From positions 31,702 through 95,701 of the forward strand of contig NZ_ADFP01000051.1 in assembly GCF_000177335.1 (NCBI RefSeq): 64,000 nucleotides of DNA. The letters run 5' to 3'. This DNA comes from Pyramidobacter piscolens W5455 (GTDB lineage Bacteria > Synergistota > Synergistia > Synergistales > Dethiosulfovibrionaceae). Below the pieces are notes generated by a model. It had not been told where the DNA came from, searched no databases, and saw nothing but the letters and a program-made list of their open reading frames with translations. The translations under genes and the position numbers were made by a program. Below are positions 16,523-25,427 of this stretch, piece after piece (position 1 is the stretch's first letter; every line of letters begins with the position of its first letter).

Positions 16523-18130
16523 TTACCTGTAGAGCGTATAATAAATTCCCGACGACGGCGCCGGCAGAGCCGACGAGACGGGAACGGAGGCCGGCCCGTC
16601 CGCGCCGTTTTCCAGCACCACGACTTTGCCGTCCCGGACCGCCAGACCGGCCGCCTTGTCGGAGAGCGTTTCCGCAGCCGCGAGTTTGCCGGGCGTCAGA
16701 TCGACGACCTGCAAAACGCGGCGCTCCTCTTCCCGCCCCAGGATGTAGAGCAGCCCGTCATAGAAAAGCGCGCTGACGACGTCATGAAAACCTTTGAGCT
16801 CCAGCCACCAGCCCCAGCCGCCGCCGCGCCAGGGGGCCGCGCTCCAGCGCAGATCTTTCAGCCCCGCCGGCGCGGCCGCGACCAGAGTGTCCGCGCCGTT
16901 CTCGCCGACGAAAGCCAGCCACAGCCCGCGGGGCAAAACGCAGGGGATCGGCGCGAAACGGAAATTCAACTTATCGAAGAGCGTTATCTTTTCCAGATCG
17001 ATGCGTTCGGAAAACCGAAAGCCTTCCGTCCGGCGCAGAAAAATCTGCACGCCGCCGCGGCTGTCGCAGAGCGCCACGCGCCGCAAACTTGCGGACGAAT
17101 CGTTCAGCCCCAGCGGCGGCAGGCAGAGTTCCGCGTTGCCGCCGCCCTCGCTCTGTCCCGTCAGTTTCCCGCTCAAAGCGTCGTAGCTCAGCAGCCGCCC
17201 CCGCGCGCCGACGCCGGAAGGCACCAGCAGAGACCATTTTCCGGCGAGGGGAAACGCCAGCGGCGCCGCCGCGGCATACCCGAGCGGCGAACGGCCGTCC
17301 TCGGCGCCGCCCCAGCAGAGACAGGCGCCGTTTTCCAGATCCTCGCGCCCCCAGAGAAAAGAAGGCGCGAGGGGATCGGTCACGTCGAGGCAGAAAAGGG
17401 CGCGGGCCCCCAGCCCCAAAGTGCCCCACAGCAAAATCCGTTCCCGCGAGGAAACGGTCACCCGCTCCGCCGTCAAACCGCCGGCCGCCAGCCAGGGCAG
17501 CTCCGTCAGGGACTTCGCCCGCACAAGGGCCTCCGCCCGCGTTCTCCAGCAGAGCTGAGGCGGCGCAAAAGCCCAGCGTTCTTTTCCCGTCACCGCGTCG
17601 AAGGCGCATATCAGCCCGTCGTCGGTCTGGACGTACAGAGAGTTTTCCGCGCCAACCATGGCGGCCGGAAACGGCGCGCCCGGCGTCGTCTCCCGAAGCC
17701 GCGCGCGCCATTCGTCCCAGAGCGCTTCATCGACGCCGAAGTAACTTCCCGCCGCGGGGTCGTACCCGCCAAGCGGACGCAACTCCCCCGCCGCCGGCCC
17801 GTCGCGCCCGCACGGCGCGATGAGTACCCGGCGCGGAAACTCGACGGACGACTCCCAGACGAGCCGTTCGGTTCCGGACGCGTCGCCGAAAAGACGCTTT
17901 TGTATCTTGCCCTCGTCGCCGCGGGGGCTTGGGCGTTCCCGCCGCAGCGGCACGTAACCGCCGCGGCGTCCGTTCTCCCGGAAAGGCAAAGGCGTCCCCG
18001 TCAGTTCCCATTCCGAATTCCGCGAGAAGCTGGAAAGTTCCCGCCGCTTTATCGGCAGCGCCGGCACTTCGGCCCGCAGAGTTTCCGCCGAGAACAACAA
18101 CAGGACTGCGAGAAATCCCACCCACATCAT
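16523..18130 (-). CDS. PilY1-like beta-propeller protein of the pilus operon
   Basis: 535 aa with a signal peptide (WVGFLAVLLLFSAETLRA). Blade-like repeats include LICAFDAVTGKERWAFAPPQ, the PilY1/PilC-propeller hallmark, and others such as RALFCLDVTDPLAPSFLWG and RGRLLSYDALSGKLTGQS. PilY1 proteins are tip-associated or secreted adhesin/regulators of retraction. This one is much shorter than Pseudomonas PilY1 (no long N-terminal vWA-type part) and keeps essentially the propeller. The start ATG overlaps the upstream gene's stop (ATGA), and pilB follows 13 bp later. A generic PQQ-type propeller is the alternative, but the context favours a pilus role. Confidence 0.72.
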   Translation of the reverse strand: MMWVGFLAVLLLFSAETLRAEVPALPIKRRELSSFSRNSEWELTGTPLPFRENGRRGGYVPLRRERPSPRGDEGKIQKRLFGDASGTERLVWESSVEFPRRVLIAPCGRDGPAAGELRPLGGYDPAAGSYFGVDEALWDEWRARLRETTPGAPFPAAMVGAENSLYVQTDDGLICAFDAVTGKERWAFAPPQLCWRTRAEALVRAKSLTELPWLAAGGLTAERVTVSSRERILLWGTLGLGARALFCLDVTDPLAPSFLWGREDLENGACLCWGGAEDGRSPLGYAAAAPLAFPLAGKWSLLVPSGVGARGRLLSYDALSGKLTGQSEGGGNAELCLPPLGLNDSSASLRRVALCDSRGGVQIFLRRTEGFRFSERIDLEKITLFDKLNFRFAPIPCVLPRGLWLAFVGENGADTLVAAAPAGLKDLRWSAAPWRGGGWGWWLELKGFHDVVSALFYDGLLYILGREEERRVLQVVDLTPGKLAAAETLSDKAAGLAVRDGKVVVLENGADGPASVPVSSALPAPSSGIYYTLYR

Positions 18131-18729
18131 CGTTCCACCAGGACAACCCGTTCGAGCGTCACGACATGAAGCGCGTCCGCCGCCGAACGCGGACGCGCCG
18201 TGACCACAACGCGCCAGGCGCCTTTTTGAAAAAGAGGGCGTTCCGCCTGCCCCATCTGAAGCTGCGCGTACGACTGGCGAAAAACCGGCGGCGGCCCGTC
18301 GTCCGCCCACAAACCGCCCACCGCGGGCGGATACGCGGAAACTCTTGCATTCGCATTCAAAGAGGGCGCAACGGTAAAAAGGCACCATTGAACGCGACTT
18401 TCCACCTCCGCGTCAGCCGTGGAGGACCGTCCGATTTCCGCCGGCACGGCGATCTCCAGTTGTTCCGGGCCGACCGCGGGCGAAATCGGCATCACCCCGT
18501 ATCCTCCGCGCGGATTTCCCGGTTTACGCTGAAAAATCCACATCGTGGCGCGTTCAAGCGCGTCCCGCGCCGCCGTGTCGAGCTTCGGCTGCAGGATGGA
18601 ATCGCCGGCGCCCCGCTGCACCCCGCGCCAGCGCGCGTACTCCAGAGTCAGCATTCCGATCAGGGCCGAGACGACGATCAGCAGGACCGCCAGAGCGCTG
18701 CCCCGCCGCTTCAAAATCCGAGCTTCCAT
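18127..18729 (-). CDS. PilX-like pilus assembly protein
   Basis: 200 aa. Begins MEARILKRRGSALAVLLIVV, a short basic head followed by a Gly-Ser and a hydrophobic helix, resembling PilX-type minor pilins (RGSAL...) in which the usual Glu5 is absent. The rest is a soluble domain of mixed strands. It overlaps the upstream prepilin gene by 19 bp and the downstream propeller gene by 4 bp. The PilW-PilX-PilY1 order seen in proteobacterial minor-pilin operons is reproduced here and supports the call. Confidence 0.65.
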   Translation of the reverse strand: MEARILKRRGSALAVLLIVVSALIGMLTLEYARWRGVQRGAGDSILQPKLDTAARDALERATMWIFQRKPGNPRGGYGVMPISPAVGPEQLEIAVPAEIGRSSTADAEVESRVQWCLFTVAPSLNANARVSAYPPAVGGLWADDGPPPVFRQSYAQLQMGQAERPLFQKGAWRVVVTARPRSAADALHVVTLERVVLVER

Positions 18730-19538
18730 GTCCGCGAGGCCTCCAGCATCCTTTCTCCGGCGGCGAACTGCACTTTGACGCAGAGCAGACGCCTGTCTTC
18801 GTCAAAGCGAAACCCGAGCGCCTGCACGTCGCGAAACACCGGCTGTTCATGACTGCCGTCGTGATAATCGACATAGACCGTTCCATTTTTGACGAAGACC
18901 GTCATCGCCAAAAGCCGGCAGACCGGAGTTCCCCACGGCACGGCAAGGGATTCCCGCGCCGTCACCGTCGGAGATTCGCCTGCCGCTTCGCGAACGATCC
19001 GCACTGGCACCTCCGTCCCCGGGAACAGAAGCCAGCTGACCGACAGCCTGGCGTCCGCCGTGTTCTCCTCCTTGACGGCGCCGGAGAACAGACTTTTCAC
19101 CGAAACGTTCGCTTCCGCCTGAAGCCTTTTCAGCAAGATGCTTCCCGTCGGCACGCAGGAAACGAGACGGAGCGTGTTCCCCCAGTCGGCGCCGGTGGAA
19201 CGGAAACTGTATCCGCCAACGGAGTCGCCGACGGAAACGCTTTTCTGCCAGAGCGACCAGGGCGGCATGGAGTTCAACGGCAACGGCGGCGAAAACAGAT
19301 CCGCCTGCCAACGCCCGGGCAGCCCGGCGCCGCAATGCTTCACCGGGGTTTCCAGAAAAGCGAAAACGCGTTCCGCGCTGCTCCAGCCGGGTTCCGAGAG
19401 ATAATCCTCGCTGCGGTGGAAGGACTCGACGGCATTCTGCATGACGAAAAGAGCGCCGCCGCTCAGCAAAACAAAAAGAGGAAGCGCCGCCAGAACCTCG
19501 ACAAGCGTCATTCCTCTTCTTCGTTTTCCGCTTCGCAT
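18711..19538 (-). CDS. PilW-like prepilin
   Basis: 275 aa from the ATG at 19538 with GGGAGG upstream. The leader MRSGKRRRG is followed by MTLVEVLAALPLFVLLSGG, a canonical prepilin cleavage site with Glu at +5 of the mature protein. The remaining domain has strand-rich segments and is long for a major pilin, fitting a PilW/GspJ minor pilin. It is the first gene of the minus-strand pilus operon. The preceding 200 bp are strikingly AT-rich compared with the gene and probably hold the promoter, but no convincing -35/-10 pair was found. Confidence 0.75.
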   Translation of the reverse strand: MRSGKRRRGMTLVEVLAALPLFVLLSGGALFVMQNAVESFHRSEDYLSEPGWSSAERVFAFLETPVKHCGAGLPGRWQADLFSPPLPLNSMPPWSLWQKSVSVGDSVGGYSFRSTGADWGNTLRLVSCVPTGSILLKRLQAEANVSVKSLFSGAVKEENTADARLSVSWLLFPGTEVPVRIVREAAGESPTVTARESLAVPWGTPVCRLLAMTVFVKNGTVYVDYHDGSHEQPVFRDVQALGFRFDEDRRLLCVKVQFAAGERMLEASRTWKLGF

Positions 19539-19741
19539 CGCGCCGTTCCTCCCGGAGTATAAATATATCTTCACTTGAAATGATAAACTAAATAAATTAA
19601 TCATATTCTATAAGAGGCAGACCGTTCTTATCAAGTGGATGCGCTTATATTTTTTACGAAAATACACGAAAAATACACTTTTTCCCCCTCGTTGAACAAA
19701 ATACAACGAGTAAACTCTTTTGACCATTCGAGAAAATAAAA

Positions 19742-19775
19742 ATCGCTCCGCAGGATCGGGCGCCTGCGGAGCGAT
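19742..19775 (-). terminator. Strong minus-strand terminator with no obvious gene
   Basis: A 13-bp perfect stem ATCGCTCCGCAGG/CCTGCGGAGCGAT with an 8-nt loop, followed on the minus strand by TTTTTATTTT. It lies between the pilus operon start (19538) and the plus-strand glycosyltransferase. No minus-strand gene upstream of it is supported, so it would end an antisense or small transcript. Confidence 0.65.
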
Positions 19776-19792
19776 GAGAGCCCGAGTGCAAG

Positions 19793-19821
19793 TGGCATTT
19801 TCTCGGGACTTCCCGTATAAT
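19793..19821 (+). promoter_or_regulatory. Promoter TGGCAT-17-TATAAT for the glycosyltransferase
   Basis: TGGCAT (19793-19798), a 17-bp spacer, and TATAAT (19816-19821). Similarity to the promoter at 21546-21574 extends beyond the boxes (TGCAA before the -35, and a common GTATAATGA at the -10). Confidence 0.7.
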
Positions 19822-19903
19822 GATTGAACCTCACAGATCGTTGTGTCATTTTCATTCCCATGAAGGATTATTCCCATGGTTTGTTCGCAAAGGACAGTTC
19901 AGC

Positions 19904-20659
19904 ATGAATCCAGCGCTTTGCTCGATCATCATTCCAGCTTCGAAGGCGGAAAGGACGATCTCGCTCGCCCTCGACAGCCTGATCGCCCAAACCTGCCCCG
20001 ATTGGCGCGCGTACGTCATCGTCGACGGGCCGGAAGGCAACGATGCGACATTAAAGATCGCCAACGGCTACGCAGCGCGCGACCCCCGTTTTGAAGTCCT
20101 GTGCAACCGGCGCAACCTCGGCGCCGCCGACTCCCGCAACCGCGGCGCCCGTGCCGCCAGGACCCCATGGATCGCTTTTCTCGACAGCGACGACGTCTTC
20201 CATCCCGACAAGCTCGAACGGCAGCTTGCCTTGGCGGAGCAAAAAGACGCTTCCTTCCTGTGCAGCGCCTACAACATGATTTCTTACCCGGCGCGGACGC
20301 TGTGCAAAGTGTCGCGGGTTCCCCCGCGGATCGCCCGCGGCGACCTGATCAAATGGAACTCCATCGGCTGCTCCACCGTCATGCTCCGCAGCGAACTGGC
20401 GCGAAAGTACCCCATGGACGCCCGCGCCATTCACGAAGATTACCTGTGCTGGCTCCAGTGCCTCCAAGAGTGCGACTGCTTTGCCTGCCAGGAATCGCTG
20501 ACCGATACCCTGATCCTCCCCGGCTCCCGCAACCACAGCAAACTCCGCGCCGCCAGAGGCGTATGGGAAATTTATCGGCAACATCTGGGACTGAGCGCGC
20601 TCCGATCAATAGAGTACATGTGCGGATACGCGATCCGGGGATTCTTGAAATATATCTGA
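19904..20659 (+). CDS. Family 2 glycosyltransferase
   Basis: 251 aa cytoplasmic GT-A enzyme. N-terminal nucleotide-sugar fold CSIIIPASKAERTISLALDS, IVDGPEGNDATL, NLGAADSRNRG and the metal-binding FLDSDDVFHPDKL. A catalytic-base region HEDYLCWLQC lies near residue 190. ATG at 19904 has AAAGGA upstream, and the -10 box lies about 80 bp before it. The gene stands alone, bounded by a bidirectional terminator. It is close to teichoic/capsule-type GT2 enzymes; donor and acceptor cannot be deduced. Likely part of the surface glycan locus. Confidence 0.85.
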   Translation: MNPALCSIIIPASKAERTISLALDSLIAQTCPDWRAYVIVDGPEGNDATLKIANGYAARDPRFEVLCNRRNLGAADSRNRGARAARTPWIAFLDSDDVFHPDKLERQLALAEQKDASFLCSAYNMISYPARTLCKVSRVPPRIARGDLIKWNSIGCSTVMLRSELARKYPMDARAIHEDYLCWLQCLQECDCFACQESLTDTLILPGSRNHSKLRAARGVWEIYRQHLGLSALRSIEYMCGYAIRGFLKYI

Positions 20660-20748
20660 ATTCAGGGCGTCCCCGAACAGCCAGCGAGCTTTTTGCCTCC
20701 AGCGTGACCGGCGCCCTTTTTTTCGGACTCTCACGGCAGTAAATAAAA

Positions 20749-20793
20749 AAACGCCCGAGGCGAACGCATTGTGTACGTTCGCCTCGGGCGTTT
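20749..20793. terminator. Bidirectional terminator
   Basis: An 18-bp perfect stem from AAACGCCCGAGG to CCTCGGGCGTTT with a 9-nt loop. A TTTTTTTATTT run follows on the minus strand (serving the DUF2922 gene), and a short TTT on the plus strand (serving the glycosyltransferase). Confidence 0.85.
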
Positions 20794-20875
20794 GTCATCA
20801 CGCGCGGAAAGAAAGACTCTCCGCCGCCTCTATTTTTATGGCGGCGTCCCGCGGAGCGCCGCTCTTGTTTTCGGT

Positions 20876-21091
20876 TTATTCGTTGTCCAGCAGCACCGTG
20901 GTGGTGCGCTCGGTCACTTCCGCCTTGAGAGCGCCGGTCAGCGCGTCGTCGAACGCCGTGCCGGCGCCGACGATGGCGTTCATGCAGCCGGTCACCGTCT
21001 CCGCGTTCAAATCGTCCTTCACATCGGACACCGAAATGGTGCGCTTGCCGCCGCTGGCCAGGCCGAATTTCATCGCAAGGGTCTTGGGCAT
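20876..21091 (-). CDS. DUF2922 family small protein
   Basis: 71 aa. MPKTLAMKFGLASGGKRTIS with a C-terminal VTERTTTVLLDNE is the DUF2922 pattern (a short beta-rich protein starting K.L.M.F). AGGAGGTG lies eight bases before the ATG at 21091. It is always seen near DUF1659, as here, in Firmicutes and relatives; the function is unknown. Small size, strong ribosome-binding site and its own strong terminator suggest high expression. Confidence 0.85.
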   Translation of the reverse strand: MPKTLAMKFGLASGGKRTISVSDVKDDLNAETVTGCMNAIVGAGTAFDDALTGALKAEVTERTTTVLLDNE

Positions 21092-21130
21092 TCCCGTCAC
21101 CTCCTTTCGTTTTTCCCGTCACAAACCGCC

Positions 21131-21355
21131 TTATTCGGCGGAAACCACGTTCTCGTCAACGCGCAGCACTTCCAATACCGGATTGCTGATCACCGTGCCG
21201 ATCGCGCCCGCCACGTCGAGCAGCGACTGCCCCTCGGCGCCTTCCCGGATCCCGGTCAGGGAGATGCTCTTTACCTTGTCGGCGCCGTTCTCCAGCGTGC
21301 CGGCCTTGGTTTTGATCCGCAGTTTGCAGTTCGCAAGAACAATCTGTGCAGCCAT
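21131..21355 (-). CDS. DUF1659 family small protein
   Basis: 74 aa. Core LRIKTKAGTLENGADKVKSI and a C-terminal hydrophobic half ending in VLRVDENVVSAE match DUF1659. Very strong ribosome-binding site AAAGGAGGTGAGAACG before the ATG. Cotranscribed with the DUF2922 gene 39 bp downstream. The role of the pair is unknown. Confidence 0.85.
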   Translation of the reverse strand: MAAQIVLANCKLRIKTKAGTLENGADKVKSISLTGIREGAEGQSLLDVAGAIGTVISNPVLEVLRVDENVVSAE

Positions 21356-21545
21356 CGTTCTCACCTCCTTTCCCGTCACATCATCAAGAGTGCTTTTTCA
21401 TCATCTTAAATACAACCAGTTTACCTTCCCCGAAAAGAATTTCCTCTTCTGCACTCCGCCGCTTCGCGCGACAGTGCGCCCGCGAAACAAACCAAACGGC
21501 AGACAGCGCGGCAACGCCCCCGACAAAACAGGATCCGGTGCAAAC

Positions 21546-21574
21546 TGGCATTTTTCCGGAACCTTTCGTATAAT
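21546..21574 (+). promoter_or_regulatory. Promoter TGGCAT-17-TATAAT for the Wzm/Wzt exporter
   Basis: TGGCAT (21546-21551), a 17-bp spacer, and TATAAT (21569-21574), closely matching the promoter at 19793-19821. It leaves a leader of about 190 nt before wzm in which no gene is supported. Confidence 0.7.
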
Positions 21575-21775
21575 GAGCACGTCGTGCCGCGTGCCGATTT
21601 AAGTAAGATCCCCTAAAGAGCCACGCAAGGAGAACCGTTTGCACCTGGCATATGAAGTCGCTATAAAAGCGGCTACGGAATCGCCGTCGCCCACAGTTAT
21701 GAGAACATCGCCAGTGCCATTAACACTTAAAACTCCGAAAACTGTTAAATATCATGCCAAAACAAGGAGCGCCTC

Positions 21776-22543
21776 ATGCTTGAAAAATACAGAAAACACC
21801 GTTTTCTCTTCGAGGAACTGGTGAAGCGCGATTTCAAGAAAAAATACAAACGAACCGTCCTCGGAATGGGATGGAGCATTCTTTCGCCGCTCGTGACCTT
21901 GCTGGTCATGCGTCTTGTTTTCACGCATTTTTTTGGACGCACCATGTCGCACTATACCACTTACCTATTCTGTGGCAACCTTGTCTTCGCCTACTTTAAC
22001 GAGTCCACAGCGCAGGGAATGACCTCGCTTCTTGACAATGCCGCAATTTTTACCAAGGTCAACATTCCCAAATATCTATTCATCCTCTCAAAAAACAGCC
22101 AGACCCTGATTAATTTCGGCTTAACCCTTATCGTTTTCTTTATTTTTTGCCTGATCGACCACATTACCTTCATGTGGAAATTTCTCTTTCTCCTCTATCC
22201 CGTCGCACTGCTAATGCTGTTCAATATCGGCATGGGGCTAGTGTTGTCGGCACTGTACGTTTTTTTCCGCGACATTCAATATCTGTGGTCGATTTTTTCC
22301 CAGCTACTCATGTACATGTCCGCCATCTTCTACAGCATCGACAGCTTCAGCCCTGCGTCACAACACGCGTTTCTGCTCAATCCGGTTTATCTTTTCATTC
22401 GCTATTTCAGAAAAATCGTCATCGAAGCCGCCGTCCCCAGCTTCGCTTTCCATCTGCTGATGGCGTTCGACGTTGCCGTCGTCCTTCTTCTCGGCTGCTG
22501 GATGTATCGAAAATACAACACCGAATTCCTTTATTACGTATAG
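21776..22543 (+). CDS. Polysaccharide ABC exporter permease (Wzm/TagG-like)
   Basis: 255 aa ABC-2 type permease with about six TM segments. The N terminus RDFKKKYKRTVLGMGWSILS is the conserved amphipathic motif of O-antigen/teichoic acid exporters, and the ALYVFFRDIQYLW segment is equally typical. It forms the membrane channel that flips or exports a lipid-linked glycan. AAGGAG precedes the ATG, and the ATPase gene follows 12 bp downstream. Noticeably more AT-rich than the flanking genes, suggesting horizontal acquisition. Confidence 0.92.
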   Translation: MLEKYRKHRFLFEELVKRDFKKKYKRTVLGMGWSILSPLVTLLVMRLVFTHFFGRTMSHYTTYLFCGNLVFAYFNESTAQGMTSLLDNAAIFTKVNIPKYLFILSKNSQTLINFGLTLIVFFIFCLIDHITFMWKFLFLLYPVALLMLFNIGMGLVLSALYVFFRDIQYLWSIFSQLLMYMSAIFYSIDSFSPASQHAFLLNPVYLFIRYFRKIVIEAAVPSFAFHLLMAFDVAVVLLLGCWMYRKYNTEFLYYV

Positions 22544-22555
22544 TGGGTGATCGCT

Positions 22556-23305
22556 ATGTCTGTCATCGAATTAAAGGACGTTTCGATTCGTTACAAAACC
22601 GGAGATTTCAAAGCGATCGGCCTGAAAGATTACGTGATCCGAAAAATCAAAAAGGACTATCATGTGCAGGAATTCTGGGCCGACTGGCACATCACCTTCT
22701 CGCTTGAAAAAGGCGACATGCTCGGCATTATCGGCACAAACGGCGCTGGCAAATCGACCCTGCTCAAAGCCATTTCCGGCATTATGAAACCCACTGAAGG
22801 CACTGTATACTGTCAAGGCAATATCTCCGCGTTATTGGAACTTGCCAGCGGTTTCGACGAAGAACTGACCGTGCGTGAAAACACCTACCTTCGCGGCGCC
22901 ATGCTAGGTTATACCCGCGGCTTTATGAACGACAAATACGACGAAATCATTGCTTTCGCCGAATTGACAGAATTTCATGATCGTCCGTTCAAGCAGCTTT
23001 CGTCAGGCATGAAATCACGTCTGGCCTTCGCCATTGCCTCACTCGTCAATCCCGACATCCTAATCCTTGACGAAGTCCTTTCCGTCGGCGATGGCGCCTT
23101 CCGCAAACGTAGCGAAAAAAAAATGATGGAAATTATCCGTGGCGGCGCCACGACCCTCCTGGTGTCCCATTCGCTCGAACAGGTCCGCGTCCTGTGCAAC
23201 AAAGTTTTATGGCTGCACAAGGGAAAACAAATCGAGTTTGGAGAACAGGTGAATGACATCTGCGCACGCTACCAAGATTTTCTCGACAAAAAGCTTCAGC
23301 TGTAA
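22556..23305 (+). CDS. Polysaccharide ABC exporter ATPase (Wzt/TagH-like)
   Basis: 249 aa. Walker A GTNGAGKST, Q-loop region, signature LSSGMKSRLAFA, Walker B DILILDE and switch His in LLVSHSLEQV. Insert KIKKDYHVQEFWADWHITF near residue 35 is typical of Wzt/KpsT/TagH ATPases. The C-terminal carbohydrate-binding domain of some Wzt proteins is missing, so chain-end modification is not read here. ATG at 22556 is preferred over the GTG at 22547 because GGGTGAT lies upstream. A strong terminator follows. Confidence 0.92.
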   Translation: MSVIELKDVSIRYKTGDFKAIGLKDYVIRKIKKDYHVQEFWADWHITFSLEKGDMLGIIGTNGAGKSTLLKAISGIMKPTEGTVYCQGNISALLELASGFDEELTVRENTYLRGAMLGYTRGFMNDKYDEIIAFAELTEFHDRPFKQLSSGMKSRLAFAIASLVNPDILILDEVLSVGDGAFRKRSEKKMMEIIRGGATTLLVSHSLEQVRVLCNKVLWLHKGKQIEFGEQVNDICARYQDFLDKKLQL

Positions 23306-23316
23306 TTGTCAATAAG

Positions 23317-23357
23317 CAAGGCGCTTCCCCGAAAATGCCTATCGGGGAAGCGCCTTG
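23317..23357. terminator. Terminator between convergent wzt and rmlB genes
   Basis: A 16-bp perfect stem CAAGGCGCTTCCCCGA/TCGGGGAAGCGCCTTG with a 9-nt loop, followed by TTTGCG on the plus strand and CTTATTG on the minus strand. Confidence 0.75.
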
Positions 23358-23383
23358 TTTGCGTTGAACGTTTTCAGCGTTCC

Positions 23384-24394
23384 TCATACCATCTTGGCAT
23401 AGTAATTCCGATATTCGCCGCTGATGATGTGCCGCCACCATTCCTTGTGCGACAGATACCACCGTACGGTTCTGCGAATCCCCTCGTCGAACGTCGTTTC
23501 CGGCAGCCAGCCCAATTCCGCGTGGATTTTGGCCGGATCGATCGCGTAGCGCAGATCGTGCCCCGGACGGTCGGTCACGAAGCGGATCAGGCTTTCCGGC
23601 TTGTCAAGTTCTTTGAGGATCGTTTTCACAACCTGCAGATTCGTCCGTTCGTTATGTCCGCCGATGTTGTAAATCTCTCCCCCGCGCCCCCGGCGCACGA
23701 TCAGGTCGATGGCCGCGCAGTGATCTTCCACGTACAGCCAGTCGCGCACGTTCTCGCCTTTGCCGTACACCGGCAGCGGTTTGTCCGCCAGCGCGTTGGC
23801 GATCATCAGCGGGATCAATTTCTCGGGGAACTGATACGGGCCGTAATTGTTGGAACAGCGCGAGATCGTGACCGGCAGTCCAAACGTGCGGCAGTAAGCA
23901 AGCACAAGCAGATCGGACGACGCCTTGGACGCCGAATAGGGGCTCGACGCGTGCAGAGGCGTGCGTTCCGTAAAAAACAGATCGGGACGGTCGAGCGGCA
24001 GATCGCCATAGACCTCGTCGGTCGAAACCTGATGAAAGCGGGCGATCCCATACTTGCGGCACGCATCCATCAGCACTCCGGTTCCGAGCACGTTCGTGCG
24101 CAAAAACAGCCCCGGGTCAAGGATCGAGCGGTCGACGTGGCTTTCGGCGGCAAAGTTGACGATAACGTCGGGCCGATATCTTTCGAACAGCGCCTCAACC
24201 TGCCCGCGGTCGGCAATATCGCCCTTGACAAACGAAAAGCGCGGATCGCCGGCCGCTTTCGCCAACGTTTCCATGTTGCCGGCGTAAGTCAGAGCGTCGA
24301 AACAGACAACCCGATCCCCGGGATATTTGTGCAGCAGATAATAGACGAAATTGGCGCCGATAAAACCAGCGCCGCCGGTGACAACGATCTTCAT
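23384..24394 (-). CDS. rmlB: dTDP-glucose 4,6-dehydratase
   Basis: 336 aa extended SDR enzyme making dTDP-4-keto-6-deoxyglucose. NAD motif [11 protein letters not shown] at residues 6-16, [12 protein letters not shown] near 83, catalytic STDEVYGDL near 124, [12 protein letters not shown] (YxxxK) near 153, and [14 protein letters not shown] near 187. GGAGG precedes the ATG. It is downstream of rmlA in a two-gene minus-strand operon. rmlC and rmlD are not in the window, so the product here is probably drawn into the fdt-type 3-amino sugar pathway at 34956-36959 rather than rhamnose. Confidence 0.96.
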   Translation of the reverse strand: MKIVVTGGAGFIGANFVYYLLHKYPGDRVVCFDALTYAGNMETLAKAAGDPRFSFVKGDIADRGQVEALFERYRPDVIVNFAAESHVDRSILDPGLFLRTNVLGTGVLMDACRKYGIARFHQVSTDEVYGDLPLDRPDLFFTERTPLHASSPYSASKASSDLLVLAYCRTFGLPVTISRCSNNYGPYQFPEKLIPLMIANALADKPLPVYGKGENVRDWLYVEDHCAAIDLIVRRGRGGEIYNIGGHNERTNLQVVKTILKELDKPESLIRFVTDRPGHDLRYAIDPAKIHAELGWLPETTFDEGIRRTVRWYLSHKEWWRHIISGEYRNYYAKMV

Positions 24395-24436
24395 TTTAAG
24401 CGCCTCCGAGTGCGGTATGATGTCAGTGACCAGAGT

Positions 24437-25321
24437 TTACTTCCCGTAGATGAATTTCCCCTCGGCGACAGCCTTCAGGTGGGCCCCATAGGGCGACTTG
24501 CCGTAAAGTTTTGCCGATTCAAGGAGCTTCTCGCGCGCGATCCAGCCGTTGATATAAGCGATCTCCTCCACGGCGGAGATCTGCACGCCCTGCGACCGTT
24601 CGACGACGCGCACGAATTCCGAAGCCTGCGACAGAGCCTCCACGGTGCCCGTGTCCAGCCAGGCGTAACCACGCCCGAGCGTGACGACCTCAAGCGCGTC
24701 TTTTTCAAGATAGAGCCGGTTGAGATCGGTGATTTCCAACTCGCCGCGCGGCGAAGGCTTCACCTGCTTCGCCAGCTCGCAGACGGATGCGTCGTAAAAA
24801 TAGAGCCCGGTCACGCAGTAGTTCGACTTCGGGTGCCGCGGTTTTTCTTCCAGAGAGATCGCTTTCCCCTGCGCGTCAAATTCCACCACGCCGAAACGCC
24901 AGGGATCGTCCACATAATATCCGAACACCGTGGCGCCTTCCGTCCGGGAAGCGGCGGTGCGCAAAAGCCGCCCCAAGCCGCTGCCATAGAAGATATTGTC
25001 CCCCAGGATCATGGCGCAGCCCTGTCCGCCGATAAACTTTTCGCCGATGATGAACGCTTGGGCAAGACCGTCGGGAGAAGGCTGGACGGCGTAGGACAAC
25101 GAGATGCCGAACGCCGAACCGTCGCCAAGAAGACGTTCGAAGTTGGGCAGGTCCACGGGAGTGGAGATGATCAGGATATCGCGAATGCCGGCCAACATGA
25201 GCGTTGAAAGCGGATAATAGATCATCGGCTTGTCGTAGATCGGCAAAAGCTGCTTGGAAGTGACGCGGGTCAGCGGATACAAGCGCGTGCCGGAACCTCC
25301 GGCCAGGATGATTCCTTTCAT
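24437..25321 (-). CDS. rmlA: Glucose-1-phosphate thymidylyltransferase
   Basis: 294 aa nucleotidyltransferase producing dTDP-glucose. Signature [18 protein letters not shown], then [48 protein letters not shown] and GYAWLDTGT, all in the RmlA order. AAGGAG lies nine bases before the ATG. It shares a divergent intergenic region with the plus-strand glycosyltransferase at 25535; TATAAC on the minus strand about 30 bp upstream is a possible -10. Confidence 0.96.
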   Translation of the reverse strand: MKGIILAGGSGTRLYPLTRVTSKQLLPIYDKPMIYYPLSTLMLAGIRDILIISTPVDLPNFERLLGDGSAFGISLSYAVQPSPDGLAQAFIIGEKFIGGQGCAMILGDNIFYGSGLGRLLRTAASRTEGATVFGYYVDDPWRFGVVEFDAQGKAISLEEKPRHPKSNYCVTGLYFYDASVCELAKQVKPSPRGELEITDLNRLYLEKDALEVVTLGRGYAWLDTGTVEALSQASEFVRVVERSQGVQISAVEEIAYINGWIAREKLLESAKLYGKSPYGAHLKAVAEGKFIYGK

Positions 25322-25427
25322 GGGAGAAAGCTCCTTTGGCTTGAGTTATACAATGCGAAGTCATCATTCGATAAATATTCTGCAACGTCGCGACTAGCGA
25401 GCGCTCCTTGGCGCAAGGGCAAAGAAC

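Noticed and set aside
16352..18169. Long plus-strand ORF across the PilY1-like gene
   Set aside because: Arg/Pro-rich shadow ORF caused by high GC; the minus strand has a signal peptide and propeller motifs and fits the operon overlaps.
19608..19877. Minus-strand ORF of 89 codons covering the AT-rich gap
   Set aside because: No ribosome-binding site, no motif, runs through a terminator hairpin and a divergent promoter.
19793..21574. Sigma-54 promoters (TGGCA boxes)
   Set aside because: No GC/TTGC element at the required short spacing; instead TATAAT lies 17 bp downstream, fitting a sigma-70-type layout.
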